Origin: Setoptus koraiensis
Lineage: Eukaryota; Arthropoda
DNA: 64,000 nt
Direction of reading: 5' to 3'
Assembly (NCBI GenBank): GCA_048013815.1
Contig: CM106585.1
Span: forward strand, 12,834,001 to 12,898,000
Made by a program: the position numbers and the translations under genes. This document shows positions 47,603-55,970 of the stretch, one piece after another. Every line of letters starts with the position of its first letter. The stretch's first letter is position 1. The notes beneath the pieces were generated by a model. That model was given only the letters and a program-made list of their open reading frames with translations. It was not told the origin of the DNA and did no database searches.

Positions 47603-50600
47603 CAGCCATTTGATACGCCAACGGCCAATGGCAGCATGGCCGCCACAATGACATAACGGATAATTACTCAACGACGCAACTGGCTGCATTTGTTACGCTC
47701 ATCAACTCGACGGCTTGGCGACTCGACGACTCGACGGCTCGACGGCTCGACGACTCGGCGACTCGGCGACTCGACGACGACAGCGCAACCGATGCAAACG
47801 AGAACAAGTCGAGAAAGTGTCACTTTTGGCACTCGTCTCGTCTCCGTTTCTTCCCACACAAACTGCAACGAGCTGCCGAGAAATGTATTGCTGCCACTAT
47901 ATTTATCCATGCCGCGTTGTCAGTTTATTGTATAAATACACCGACGACTGACGACTGACGAATCACGACAAAACCGCGGCTAGACGCGGCCAGACGCGGC
48001 CAGACGCGGCCACACATGGGCGGCACACAGAATTTTATTTTGCAACAAGACGAAACAAAATGGAAACAAAACGCAACAACAAGACGCAACAAAACGATGC
48101 AACGAAATCTCGATACTCACAGGATTTGCGAGGTTCTCTCGCCACTCGTCGCAACACATTCGACGCGGCCCGCCCGCCCGCTTGTTATGTTAGAGATGAC
48201 CGCGCCAACGACACTCCCCTCGCGGCTCCTCTCCTCATGAGAGTCTCCTCATGAGAGTCTCCTCATGAGACTCTCAACATGAGACTCTCAACATGAGACT
48301 CCCATGGCTCTTTTCGTGGCTCCCTGCGCGGCTCCCGTCGCGGCTCCCTTCGTGGGGCCGCGCTCGAGCGGAGGGCTCGCCCCACAGTGCAGTTGCATCA
48401 TATCATGTCTTGCATCACACGGTGCCTGCACCATGTGCGTGCTATATGTGGCTGCTGTATTGCATAACTGGCGCACAAGACACTGGCAGCAATCATGGGT
48501 GAATTATGTAAATGAGGTGCGCGCTCCATGGAGCTAATAAGCGCCAATTGGTGAGCTAGCCCAGCGAGACCGAACACACCCAGACCCAACAAACAAACAG
48601 CAAGCAAACAAACGAGCGGCCGATATCATCGATCGATGACTCATCGCTGCCACTTATCAATTTGAGACAACGCGCGCGCGCCCCATTACATAACTCGCGT
48701 CAAATGGCTACACAAGCGAGGACACAAAAGAATGTTGTGACGCGCAAAAGTCAAAAGTCGTCACAATGCTGTCGCTCTACAGTGTCACTGTTGGCTGTTT
48801 ATGCTGTTGCGCTGGCTGTTCACGGTGCCACTGGTTGTGTAAGCGGCCAGTGTTTGCTCATTTCATTACTGCTAGTGCGCCCGTGGTCAATTGCACGGCG
48901 CGCCGTGGCGTCCACGTGCAAACAGCCGATAGCGCCGGATCGAATTCGCAGCCCCACGCATTACGTGCTCGGCCGAAGCCAATTCTAGGAAGCGGCGAAC
49001 GCTTGCAAGCGGCTCGTCGCGAACGCGGCTCCTTGCAGACGCGATTCGCGACGAACCCGACGGGCGAGAAGACGATAAAATGACATGCAAGAGCAGAGTC
49101 AATAATAGTAATAATAATAACAATAATGGATGGCGAGGGGCTCCACATTAATCACGCCATTACCATCATCTCGGCTGCCATTTGAGCCGTTGTAGCCGCT
49201 CTCGAAGGCACCCAAGAAGCCAATTTTGATGTTGCTTGCACGTGCAACTAGCCAATCGTGAGTGCGCCCCAAACAAAAGTAAAACACGAGCCAGTGAAAA
49301 ATGTTCAAAACACAATGGCCGCTGGCCGTAAACGATACACGGGTTACATGAGGGGGCCCGCAAACTGACTTATCTCATCATCGTCATCGTGCTTGATACA
49401 ATTGGGGCACCACCGCACCGCTGCACCGCTCTCGCGCCGCCCCTGCATCTTGCACCGTCGGCTGCGCATCTTGCACCGTCGGCTGTGCATCTTGCGTCGT
49501 GTGGCTGTACCGTTGGCGGCGCACGCTTGCTAGTCGATGCAGAAACGAGTTTAGCTGACTCATAGGTGCAGCAGCGCCTATGAGGCAACTATGACGCAAC
49601 GCCTGTCATTCAAATCAAAAATCGCTCATTGGCGCTGCGCGCGTCCGCCGGCGAGCGATTTGGCCCGTCGTTGCCTTTTGTTGCTCGTCGTTGCTCGTCG
49701 TTGCTCGTCGTTGCTCGTCGTTGCTTGTCGTTGCTCGTGGGACCCGGCCCACGGCGACCGACAACGAACAACAACAACGAACAACAACAACGACGGGCAA
49801 CAACGACGGGCAACAACGACGGGCAACAACAGACGAGCGGCCGAGAGTTTTCGCAGGGGACAGCGCGACTTGGGTCGGCGCTCACCATTAAGAGAATCCG
49901 AATGGAATTCGCAGATTCTCAAAAACAAACTCACTCGCAAATCGGGCGAATGCGACGGCCACAACGGGCGCGCTAATGACACTGCCAATAGCGGCGCCCC
50001 ACACGCCAACGTATCAGCGGGTTAAATCTCGCCTATTGGGCTTGTTGGGCGCCTGCCGAAATGTGTGCCATTGGACCTGGCGAGTGACGGTTGCTTTCTT
50101 GAAAGAACTCTTGTCGTTATTATTATCATAAATTAGAATCTGTGCGCCAACGCCGGCGCACATCATTATCTTTCGCTTGCGCGCTCCATTTATCCCGCAG
50201 TCAACACACTCACTGACGCTCTAACTTAGAGACTCTAAGTAAACAAGCGCGGATATTTATATCCGCGCTCTCATATATTTATATATCCGCGCTTTTTGTA
50301 CTTTTTGCTGCAGCTTTCCAGCTCGCCAGCGAGGGCCCGCGTCTTGCCGAGTGAAAGCTGTTGTCTGTCTGGTTTGTTGTGTTTGCTGACTGGCTGACGC
50401 GGATTACCATTACATGTAGTCCGGCCGGCAATTTTTGCTGTGTATGTGTGCCAGCGATCGGCTGCACTCGGATATACGGCTAATGGCGGCTACTGGCGGC
50501 TACTCGCAGCTACTGGCAGCTACTGGGGGCGCCCCAGAGGCCGCTGCTGTGCGGTGCTAAACAAACACGCCGGGGATAAAAGCTGTTGGCTGCTTTTTAA

Positions 50601-53600
50601 GAGCAAAGTTTTTAGTTTTACAAACGGGGCTGTTTGCAAAGTGGAGCTGCCCGTGTTTGCTCACCGGCCGCCAAAAACTGACCAGTGTCAACTGTTATAC
50701 ACTATACAGCAGCACATGTAGGGCCGACCATTGTATTGTTGTCGGCCGGGGAGATGTTGCACTGAAAATTAATTATGCCCGCTCGCATGAACATGCGCTG
50801 GACACGCGATGACCGTCAACGGCAACGACAACAACAACAGCGACAGCGACAACAGCGACAACAACATTGCCACCATGCCCCATCATGCCTGACCGTGGTG
50901 AGGTTCCGCTGGGCGACACCAGCGTCTCCGTTTAGCAGTGGCAACAACAGTTTTGCAAACAAGTTTTTGTTTGTATGTTTTGCGGGGCTGCTGCTGCTGC
51001 ACTTGGTCGCTGTTGTTGCACTTGGTGGTTGTTGTTGCATTTCGGCGTCGTCGTTGTTGCATTGGCAGCGCGTTCGGATGTGCCAATGAGCGACACAAAT
51101 CTTGCGGCCTTCGGGCGGCCTTCGAACGCGCTCCCAAATGCACCAAAACTCCGCTTCGGACGGAATCAATTGGAACAACCAAAACAACATTTTCGGTTGG
51201 CTGTTGGTTCCATCATTAGCACCGCCAGTCTAATTGTGAGTTAACACGCAATTTACGCGCAAACGCCATGGCGAAAAGAATTGTTGCTTTGGCGGCTGTA
51301 CCGAGAGAATTGAGAATAGAGTTGGCGATTGTTTGGGCGATTCTGTCGCCAGCGCTGGCAAGTTGCAGCGATCGCAAAGCAAACCAATAGTTTGTTTGTC
51401 GCTGCAGTTGGCACCAGCAACAGCAACGGCCACAAACAAACAAACTCGACAAAGAATAGTGCCTCTTCATTGTCACAAATTGGCTTCCCTTTCTCTCTGG
51501 CCGGTGTGTGTGTGCACTTGACTGGCTACCTCGCTCTTTTTGCTGCCAAGTCTGTGGCTGCTGCTGCCGCTGCTGACCAAACAACAAATATTATGATTAT
51601 TATTACATAACAGCAACAACAACAACAACAACAAATCAATGTTGCTGCATGTTGTGTGAGAGAATTGTCATCGCCGCCAAAGTTGTGTTGTCCGCCAAAC
51701 ACAACAACACATGTTAACGTCAACAATTCACACCGAGGGAGAAAGAAATCCTTTGTTATTATTCAATAGTCACTGGGCCGATTGACAACAATCGCCGCAT
51801 GTCCGAACGTGAGAGATTTCACTCCAACAGCCGACAGCCAACAGCCAACAGCCGACAACCGAGAGCCGACAAACGCCAGCCAACAGCCAACAACCAACAA
51901 CCGACAGCCAACTATTGGCTGGTACGGCGGTGATAAAATTTATGGATTAGCATGATAATGCCAATCCAGGTGATAACAGCGCATAGCTCGGCGAGCAAGC
52001 CAACATTGTGCAATAGACAATTGTGCACATAATCAAATACACAATTGCGCAACACACACAACAAAGATTGACAATTGTTGCATAATCAACTGGAGCTACA
52101 ATTGTAATGAGAGTGGCACAAACAAGTGTATCAATGTGATTCTTTTTATAAATTCACCACTAGTCTGCACAATTATCATTATTGTTATTACCGTGTGGAC
52201 GGTATGTTTCTTGTTGTGTCTTGTGACTGCCGCCGCTATCATAGTGAACAGGGTGCGCTCATTATGCTAATTAGTAGAAGCAGGTATTTCAAGTTTAGAG
52301 CGCCCTCATTTGCTACGATGATTATATTGTTATTGTTCATTGCCACGATCGCCACCATCACCATCGTCGTCGTCGTCATCATCATTTACGTTGTGCTTGG
52401 CGACTACAACACTTGTTACAGTTGAGCACATAACAGCATGAACAACTGAACTGGCCAATCAAGCCAAACACATAAACTTGGACAATAATAAACTTGCGTA
52501 ACTCGACAACAACAACAGCAGCAACAACAGCAACAACAACAAGTGGGTGCAGCGTCGCTGGACATGGACAGATATAGCCAGACAAAGTTGAGGGCGCTAA
52601 CACGACGACCGAGACCTCTCGAGCTGAGCTGTGAGTCGGCAATGTGCGCTGGTCTCGCCAGCTCACTATTGATCGTTTGCTATTTAGCTAATTGTTTTAA
52701 TTATAGGCTTCATCGGGCAACAGCTCGCAAGACAGACACTAAGGCGGCCAACTCATTACTTATTAGCATAAACGACGAAGAGACAATCAACAAGTGGCGC
52801 AATTCACTCAATTCGAGCATGTGTTGCCCATGCCGATGATATCATTACATAAGTGCAATAATCAAGCCATTATCTTAATGGGCAACATTGCATTGTTTTC
52901 AAATACAATAATAGTAATAATAATACACAACTTACCTTTGGCTAGAGATGAACTGGCGGCCCCTTGAGTCAGGGCTATCAGGCTTCTTATGGTGAGCGCA
53001 CCGACAATTAGTAATATTATAACAATCATTAGACGATAGAGATATTTAACTTGAGTGTAATAATTGAATAGATGCTGGCATTTAATTGATTTCAATGAAA
53101 ATAGCACATTGTGTGGCGTGGCTCTATGATTTGGTAAACGCGGATGAGTATTTAAGTGATGCTGCTGATGATTTAATGATTTTCTCAAATTATTAGCAAC
53201 TAGTGAATGCTGTTTGCTAGTTTTGTTGTTATTTTGCAAAGACAATCTCTGATGATGATCAACAATATTTTGCGAGGCATTAGTGGTTTGAGTGGTGAGC
53301 GAGTCAGCCGTTGGAGTAGTTGTACTTGACGCCGTAGCCGATGGACTTGGCAATGAAGTTTGCTGTGACTGCTGCTGCTGTTGGTGGTGGTTGTTGTTGT
53401 TGTTGTAGTAGTTGTAGTTGTTGTTTGTGTTGCTGTTGGTGGGAATAATGGGATTGATCTGGTCGTAGATATGATAAATAGATGAGGTGGCCGATGAGGA
53501 ACATTGTTGTTGTTGTTGCTGTTGCTGCTGGAGGTTGAACATTTGATGTTGCAAATATTGAAATTGATATTGATTTTGTTGCTGGTTTTGTTGCTGATGA

Positions 53601-54109
53601 TGCTGATTAGTTAGGTGATTGAGGAGTTTACTATTGAGCGTCGGATAATTTAATGGCACGCCAGAAGATGGGAGCGAGGGCGCTTGGGCGTGAATCTGAC
53701 TTGGACTAATCAGAGTGGTGATAACGGGCGGCGAGTGACTGTCCGACAATGAGGGTATTATGGGCTGATAGGGATTGTTGGCCTGAGACGACGAGGCTAT
53801 GGAGCCGCTGTAATAGCCGCCACTGGGTTGTTGCTGTTGTGGTTGTTGTTGCAAAGTGTAAATATATTGCTGCTGTTGCTGCTGGTTGTTGTTATTGTGG
53901 TGATGATTGTAAGATAAATTATTTTGAGTAATCATGTCACATTGTTGCTGATAGGATGGAAAATAGGGATGAGATGTGGCCACCATGGGCTGCACCAGGG
54001 GCCCAATTAGCGAGCTAGTGTGAAGTTGCTGCTGCTGATTGGTTGCCTTATTTGGGGTCTGGTCGGCGCCGCTAGAGGGCCTCGTCGTTTTCCTCGTGAA
54101 CAGGCTCAT
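23792..54109 (-). CDS. Type II membrane protein with SEA, TSP1 and LDLa domains; long-intron gene model
   Basis: Exons on the minus strand: 54109-52936, 42732-42637, 42411-42311, 42125-42067, 41433-41261, 25229-24387, 24255-24031 and 23907-23792. Phases at the junctions are 1, 1, 0, 2, 1, 1, 1; every donor/acceptor is GT/AG; the sum is 2787 nt or 928 residues. The chain is a Gln/Asn-rich cytoplasmic region, one span at about 360-380, a SEA domain (about 425-535), a low-complexity stretch, a TSP1 repeat, a Cys-rich module and a C-terminal LDLa repeat. Most donors are GTAAG- or GTGAG-type. Extra linker exons between 41.2 and 25.2 kb are possible (see 36828-36943). The domain set suggests a cell-surface or shed adhesion or signalling protein; I do not recognise a named orthologue. 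The joining of the three exon blocks is inferred from strand, order, topology and phase. Confidence 0.6.
26180..26238. repeat. Three tandem copies of an 18-22 bp GGCCGG-rich unit
   Basis: ATATTCGGCTGGCCGGC is repeated with TCGCG or G between copies. Confidence 0.8.
26458..26498. repeat. Perfect hairpin, 17-bp arms, 7-nt loop
   Basis: GCGCCAGCAGGATTAGC, then CTTAGCC, then GCTAATCCTGCTGGCGC. No mismatch. Confidence 0.9.
27365..27390. repeat. Perfect hairpin, 12-bp arms, 2-nt loop
   Basis: CATCCATCAGTG, GA, CACTGATGGATG. It is flanked by further GGATGTCC/GGATCC-like words from a local duplication. Confidence 0.85.
28006..28046 (-). CDS. Candidate Asn/Thr-rich linker exon of the SEA-TSP1-LDLa gene
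   Basis: 41 nt bounded by AG and a GTGAGT donor. It is open only in the frame NTNTTNATNGTVT (1 nt, 13 codons, 1 nt). Its end phase matches the TSP1 exon and it contains several N-x-T sequons. The acceptor has little pyrimidine tract. It could easily be chance. Confidence 0.2.
28709..28744. repeat. Three tandem copies of CACTGGACACAC
   Basis: 12-bp unit, three exact copies, then a degenerate continuation. Confidence 0.85.
28884..28983. repeat. TTG/CTG/TCG triplet array
   Basis: About 100 bp of TTG and CTG triplets with some TCG. Read on the minus strand it gives poly-Q/N open frames that are not genes. Confidence 0.85.
30061..30118. repeat. 16-bp tandem array
   Basis: ACCATCGACATTTTGC repeated three to four times. 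It is preceded by CGA(G/A)ACTAT-like 9-12 bp repeats from about 30013. Confidence 0.8.
30365..30456 (-). CDS. Candidate linker exon of the SEA-TSP1-LDLa gene
   Basis: 92 nt open as QALNWLLGRR, QFNANIKANKSLLDTNSTGT and 2 nt, with a GTGAGG donor. Its end phase (2) fits the candidate at 28006-28046 and its start phase (0) fits the candidate at 36828-36943. The acceptor is preceded by a GT repeat rather than a pyrimidine tract. Weak. Confidence 0.22.
30815..30951. repeat. 10-bp array (AACGCCATCG) passing into a 15-bp array
   Basis: About ten degenerate copies of AACGCCATCG, then AACGCACCAAAAGCG copies to about 30951. Confidence 0.85.
31473..31572. repeat. CAA/CAG triplet array
   Basis: About 100 bp of CAG and CAA triplets. 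It generates long overlapping open frames (poly-L, poly-C, poly-A/V) at 31042-31770 that I reject as genes. Confidence 0.9.
34286..34340. repeat. 12-bp array (AGATATCAGCAC)
   Basis: Four to five copies with single-base variation. Confidence 0.85.
34595..34620. repeat. Perfect 26-bp palindrome
   Basis: The half-site ACGCTGTTGCCAA is followed directly by its reverse complement. Confidence 0.9.
34625..34663. repeat. Hairpin, 14-bp arms with one mismatch
   Basis: AGCTTGTTGCGTCA pairs with TGATGCAACAAGCT around an 11-nt loop. It lies 4 nt from the palindrome at 34595-34620. Confidence 0.8.
35043..35118. repeat. 10-bp array (GAGCCACAAC)
   Basis: Seven to eight copies of GAGCC(A/G)CA(A/G/T)(C/T), broken only by point differences. 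Confidence 0.85.
35437..35465. repeat. Perfect hairpin, 14-bp arms, 1-nt centre
   Basis: ACGAGATAGTTCAA, T, TTGAACTATCTCGT. Confidence 0.9.
36108..36129. repeat. Perfect 22-bp palindrome
   Basis: CGCCTGGCCGC followed directly by GCGGCCAGGCG. Confidence 0.9.
36828..36943 (-). CDS. Candidate linker exon after the SEA domain
   Basis: 116 nt (2 nt plus 38 codons) between an AG at 36944 and a GTGAGC donor: AHSNYAITQCMRLVVQQQIH, SQQQQQPVVPVNQVKLRQ. The start phase (1) matches the exon ending at 41261. It ends in phase 0, so a further exon would be needed before the TSP1 exon. An alternative acceptor 8 nt downstream, at 36936, keeps the same frame. Composition resembles the Q-rich linkers of the known exons. 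Triplet-repeat content makes a chance open frame quite possible. Confidence 0.3.
39351..39415. repeat. Perfect hairpin, 20-bp arms, 25-nt loop
   Basis: GAGTGGTCAGCGTGTTGAGC at 39351-39370 and its exact reverse complement at 39396-39415. Pairing continues a few bases further (ACTTG/CAAGT) after a short bulge. Confidence 0.92.
39752..39802. repeat. Perfect hairpin, 14-bp arms, 23-nt loop
   Basis: GTCATATTTTGGCC and GGCCAAAATATGAC, with a TTGTTGT/ACAACAA inner stem. Confidence 0.88.
41261..42732 (-). CDS. SEA-domain block (four short exons)
   Basis: Exons 42732-42637, 42411-42311, 42125-42067 and 41433-41261. Donors are GTAAGT, GTGAGT, GTAAGT and GTAAGT; phases into, between and out of them are 1, 1, 0, 2, 1. 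The protein runs RQQQPYANNG then SKLVIGEFVIISQNYSIS (first SEA strand), SPLAESIVKLVFRGNDMRRF (helices), YGRSEVTSITRALP and VGILVSFRVLLSESIV (central strands), FEESLRESGARLAGVP and TLLVDIKSMKLN (last helix and strand). This fits the SEA fold, where a GxFxI strand, an F-R helix and an EVTSI strand recur. The usual G-S-V-V-V autoproteolysis site is replaced by VGILVSF, so cleavage is not expected. SEA domains sit next to the membrane in type II proteins such as matriptase and enteropeptidase. None of these exons has a start codon. Confidence 0.72.
42241..42284. repeat. Four tandem copies of CTCATGGCAAA
   Basis: 11-bp unit just upstream (plus sense) of the SEA exon at 42311-42411. Confidence 0.85.
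42812..42887. repeat. Four tandem copies of a 19-bp unit
   Basis: AGTGTTTTGGGTATCGCCG, three exact copies and one diverged. Confidence 0.9.
43261..43326. repeat. Three tandem copies of a 22-bp unit
   Basis: TCG(T/C)GCGGATATTT(C/G)(A/G)TGTATA type units. Confidence 0.8.
43625..43710. repeat. 10-bp GCACCA-type array
   Basis: Copies of GCACCACATT/GCACCATGCT. A related GCATCATGCT array lies at 43881-43965. Confidence 0.8.
44947..44988. repeat. Three tandem copies of CCCGCACAGTCCGG
   Basis: 14-bp unit with further partial copies (CACAGTCCGGCC) to about 45020. Confidence 0.85.
45610..45632. repeat. Perfect hairpin, 10-bp arms, 3-nt loop
   Basis: ATTATGACAT, AAC, ATGTCATAAT. Confidence 0.8.
46789..46848. 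repeat. Five tandem copies of CCAGTTCAGCGG
   Basis: 12-bp unit, exact. It follows an ACTCACAA-type octamer array at about 46725-46770. Confidence 0.92.
47561..47600. repeat. (TG)20 microsatellite
   Basis: Uninterrupted TG dinucleotides over 40 bp. Confidence 0.95.
49681..49740. repeat. Six tandem copies of a 10-bp unit
   Basis: TTGCTCGTCG repeated; continues into an AACAACGACGGGC array to about 49830. Confidence 0.9.
50246..50269. repeat. Perfect hairpin, 11-bp arms, 2-nt centre
   Basis: AGCGCGGATAT, TT, ATATCCGCGCT. A third copy of TATATCCGCGCT follows about 15 bp later. Confidence 0.85.
52936..54109 (-). CDS. N-terminal exon of the type II SEA-TSP1-LDLa protein
   Basis: 391 codons plus 1 nt, ending at a consensus donor AAAG|GTAAGT. 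The start ATG at 54109 has the context GCCATGA. Residues 1-350 are disordered and rich in Q, N, H, S and P, with many polyglutamine stretches. A short basic/aromatic region (LKSIKCQHLFNYYTQVKYLY) leads into one span, RLMIVIILLIVGALTIRSLI (about 359-378), then TQGAASSSLAK. A single span after a long hydrophilic N-terminus without a signal peptide means a type II orientation. The reading frame would stop 27 codons into the intron. The end phase (1) matches the exon starting at 42732 and also the TSP1 exon. Confidence 0.75.
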
Positions 54110-54925
54110 GGCTGGCCCAATTGTGTGTGTGTATGTGTGTTATAAATACTTTTGAGAGTGTAGAAATATATTCTCAAATTCTCGAATTGTGTAAATATAA
54201 TTGATGTACAGATTGATGTATCGATCGATATATTGATTGATGCCTGATGTTAGCTAATTATTTGGGATCACAGTTGGGCGATGCGAACGGTTGCTGCGCT
54301 CATCTTGCTGCTTGCTGTTGTTGTGATTCGCTGCTGTTATGCAAACTTGTGGCCAAATAAATAATTGAACTGGTCAGCTGATTGGCTAATTAATCGATTG
54401 ATTGATTGACGCCGATAGATAATTTTGGATTTTTGATTAATTTGATTTGATCGGTTGTTTGTTTGCTGTTGTTGCTGTTGTTGTTGTTGTTGTTTGTGGT
54501 GCAAACGGCGACACGTCCTGCCCATACGAGATACACAATTGAACTGGCATGCGTTTTACCCTTGCTCAGCTTTGCGCCACTAATTCAAGGCGTGCGCATG
54601 CTCACAACTCAAATTGGTTTTGGGGGGGAGCGCGCTCAACTGGGCGCTCTAGTTCGAGCCCTACGGAACTAATTGGCGCGCATGCGCCGGCCGCTCCAGC
54701 GAACTGCAGCCAGATGTTGCTGTTGGGCGACGATCGATGTTCGGTATGAATATCGACCAACTTGTGAACTTCACAATGCGAATCGCACAGTGTGAATCTC
54801 ACAGTGTGAATCTCACAGTGTGAAAGCGAGCACCAACCGTCACCGGGATCCGAGCGTGAATGCGAACGAGGATCCGAACGAGAATTCGAGTGTCGACGTC
54901 CATACGACAATGCGAGCACGACAGT

Positions 54926-55070
54926 GTGAATACGACTCTGTGAATAGTGACAATGTGAATACGACTCTGTGAATAGTGACAGTGTGAATACGACTCTGTG
55001 AATAGTGACAATGCGAATACGACTCTGTGAATAGTGACAACGTGAATAGGACGCCGTGAATAGTGACAGG
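54926..55070. repeat. Five tandem copies of a 29-bp dimeric unit
   Basis: The unit is GTGAATACGACTCTG then TGAATAGTGACAAT; its two halves are themselves related (GTGAATA-nnGAC). Copies abut with no spacer, so it is a minisatellite, not a CRISPR array. Related GTGAATCTCACA words precede it at about 54780-54822. Confidence 0.92.
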
Positions 55071-55887
55071 GTGAGCGCAGGCGTTCGCGAATCGCCATGG
55101 CGGCCGGTGGCAGTTGCAAGAATTTGCGCGCGCCATCTAGCGTGGATTCGCAACACCACTCTGGGGCCGTTGCAACTGCATTATTTTCGCCTCCAATGAC
55201 TATGACTGCTTGTGCAGTCGCAGTGCCATTCAGGGTATAATATGGTGATAGTATGGTGATGGTGTCGTGATGGTATTGTGATAGTGTTGTGATGGGACTG
55301 AAATGACAACGATAACAATAATTTATCGTTAGCAGTTGTACACTGTAATATGTCGCCGTTGTTGCACGTAAGCGAATTTATTTTTACGAAATTATAAAAC
55401 TGGAGCGCACCAACAACGACACCGACGCCAACAAAGCCAAGTGCCTGGTTACGCGCTGGGTGCAAGGCAAATACGCAAATGCGCAAATGCCCGAACGCCC
55501 GAATGCGGCCCATCGGTGCGCGCTGGTTGTTGGTTGGTTCGGTTGCGGAGGCCCCGATCGCAAGGGGTCGGTGGCGATCAAAAGAAGAAGAAGAAGTTTG
55601 AGAGAGCCACTGAGAGAGCTCACCTTTGGGTTCGTTGTTCGCTTGTGCGCCGTCCATTCTATTCTTATTTTAATTCTCTCAACAATGAGCGTTGGCCGGC
55701 TTGCGACGGGCACCGGCATTGTGATTGGCGTTGGCATTCGCAGAATATCGGGCCAGCGGCAGCAGCATCATTTGTTTGGCATTTGTTGTTGCTGTTGTTG
55801 TCGTCGTCGTCGTTATAATAACAAGAGTGACACTAACAACAAAAGCCGCTGATCTGATTTCGCCCGGCCCATGCTGCCCCGCTCCGA

Positions 55888-55970
55888 CCGTCGACTGCCG
55901 ACTGCTTACCGTCGACTGCCGACTGCTTACCGTCGACTGCCGACTGCTTACCGTCGACTATCGACTGTCC
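55888..55970. repeat. Four tandem copies of a 21-bp unit
   Basis: CCGTCGACTGCCGACTGCTTA, three exact copies and one diverged (SalI-like GTCGAC in each). Confidence 0.9.

Larger units (their letters stand above)
42733..52935 (-). other. First intron of the SEA-TSP1-LDLa gene
   Basis: About 10.2 kb. It contains many short tandem arrays (10, 12, 14, 15, 19 and 22 bp units), a 40-bp TG tract and several hairpins. A minus-strand open segment near 44040-44105 with a GTGAGT donor looks mildly coding but does not fit the phases. No other gene is supported. Confidence 0.5.

Noticed and set aside
54926-55070. Regular 29-bp repeats resembling a CRISPR array
   Set aside because: Units abut with no spacers and the window is clearly eukaryotic.
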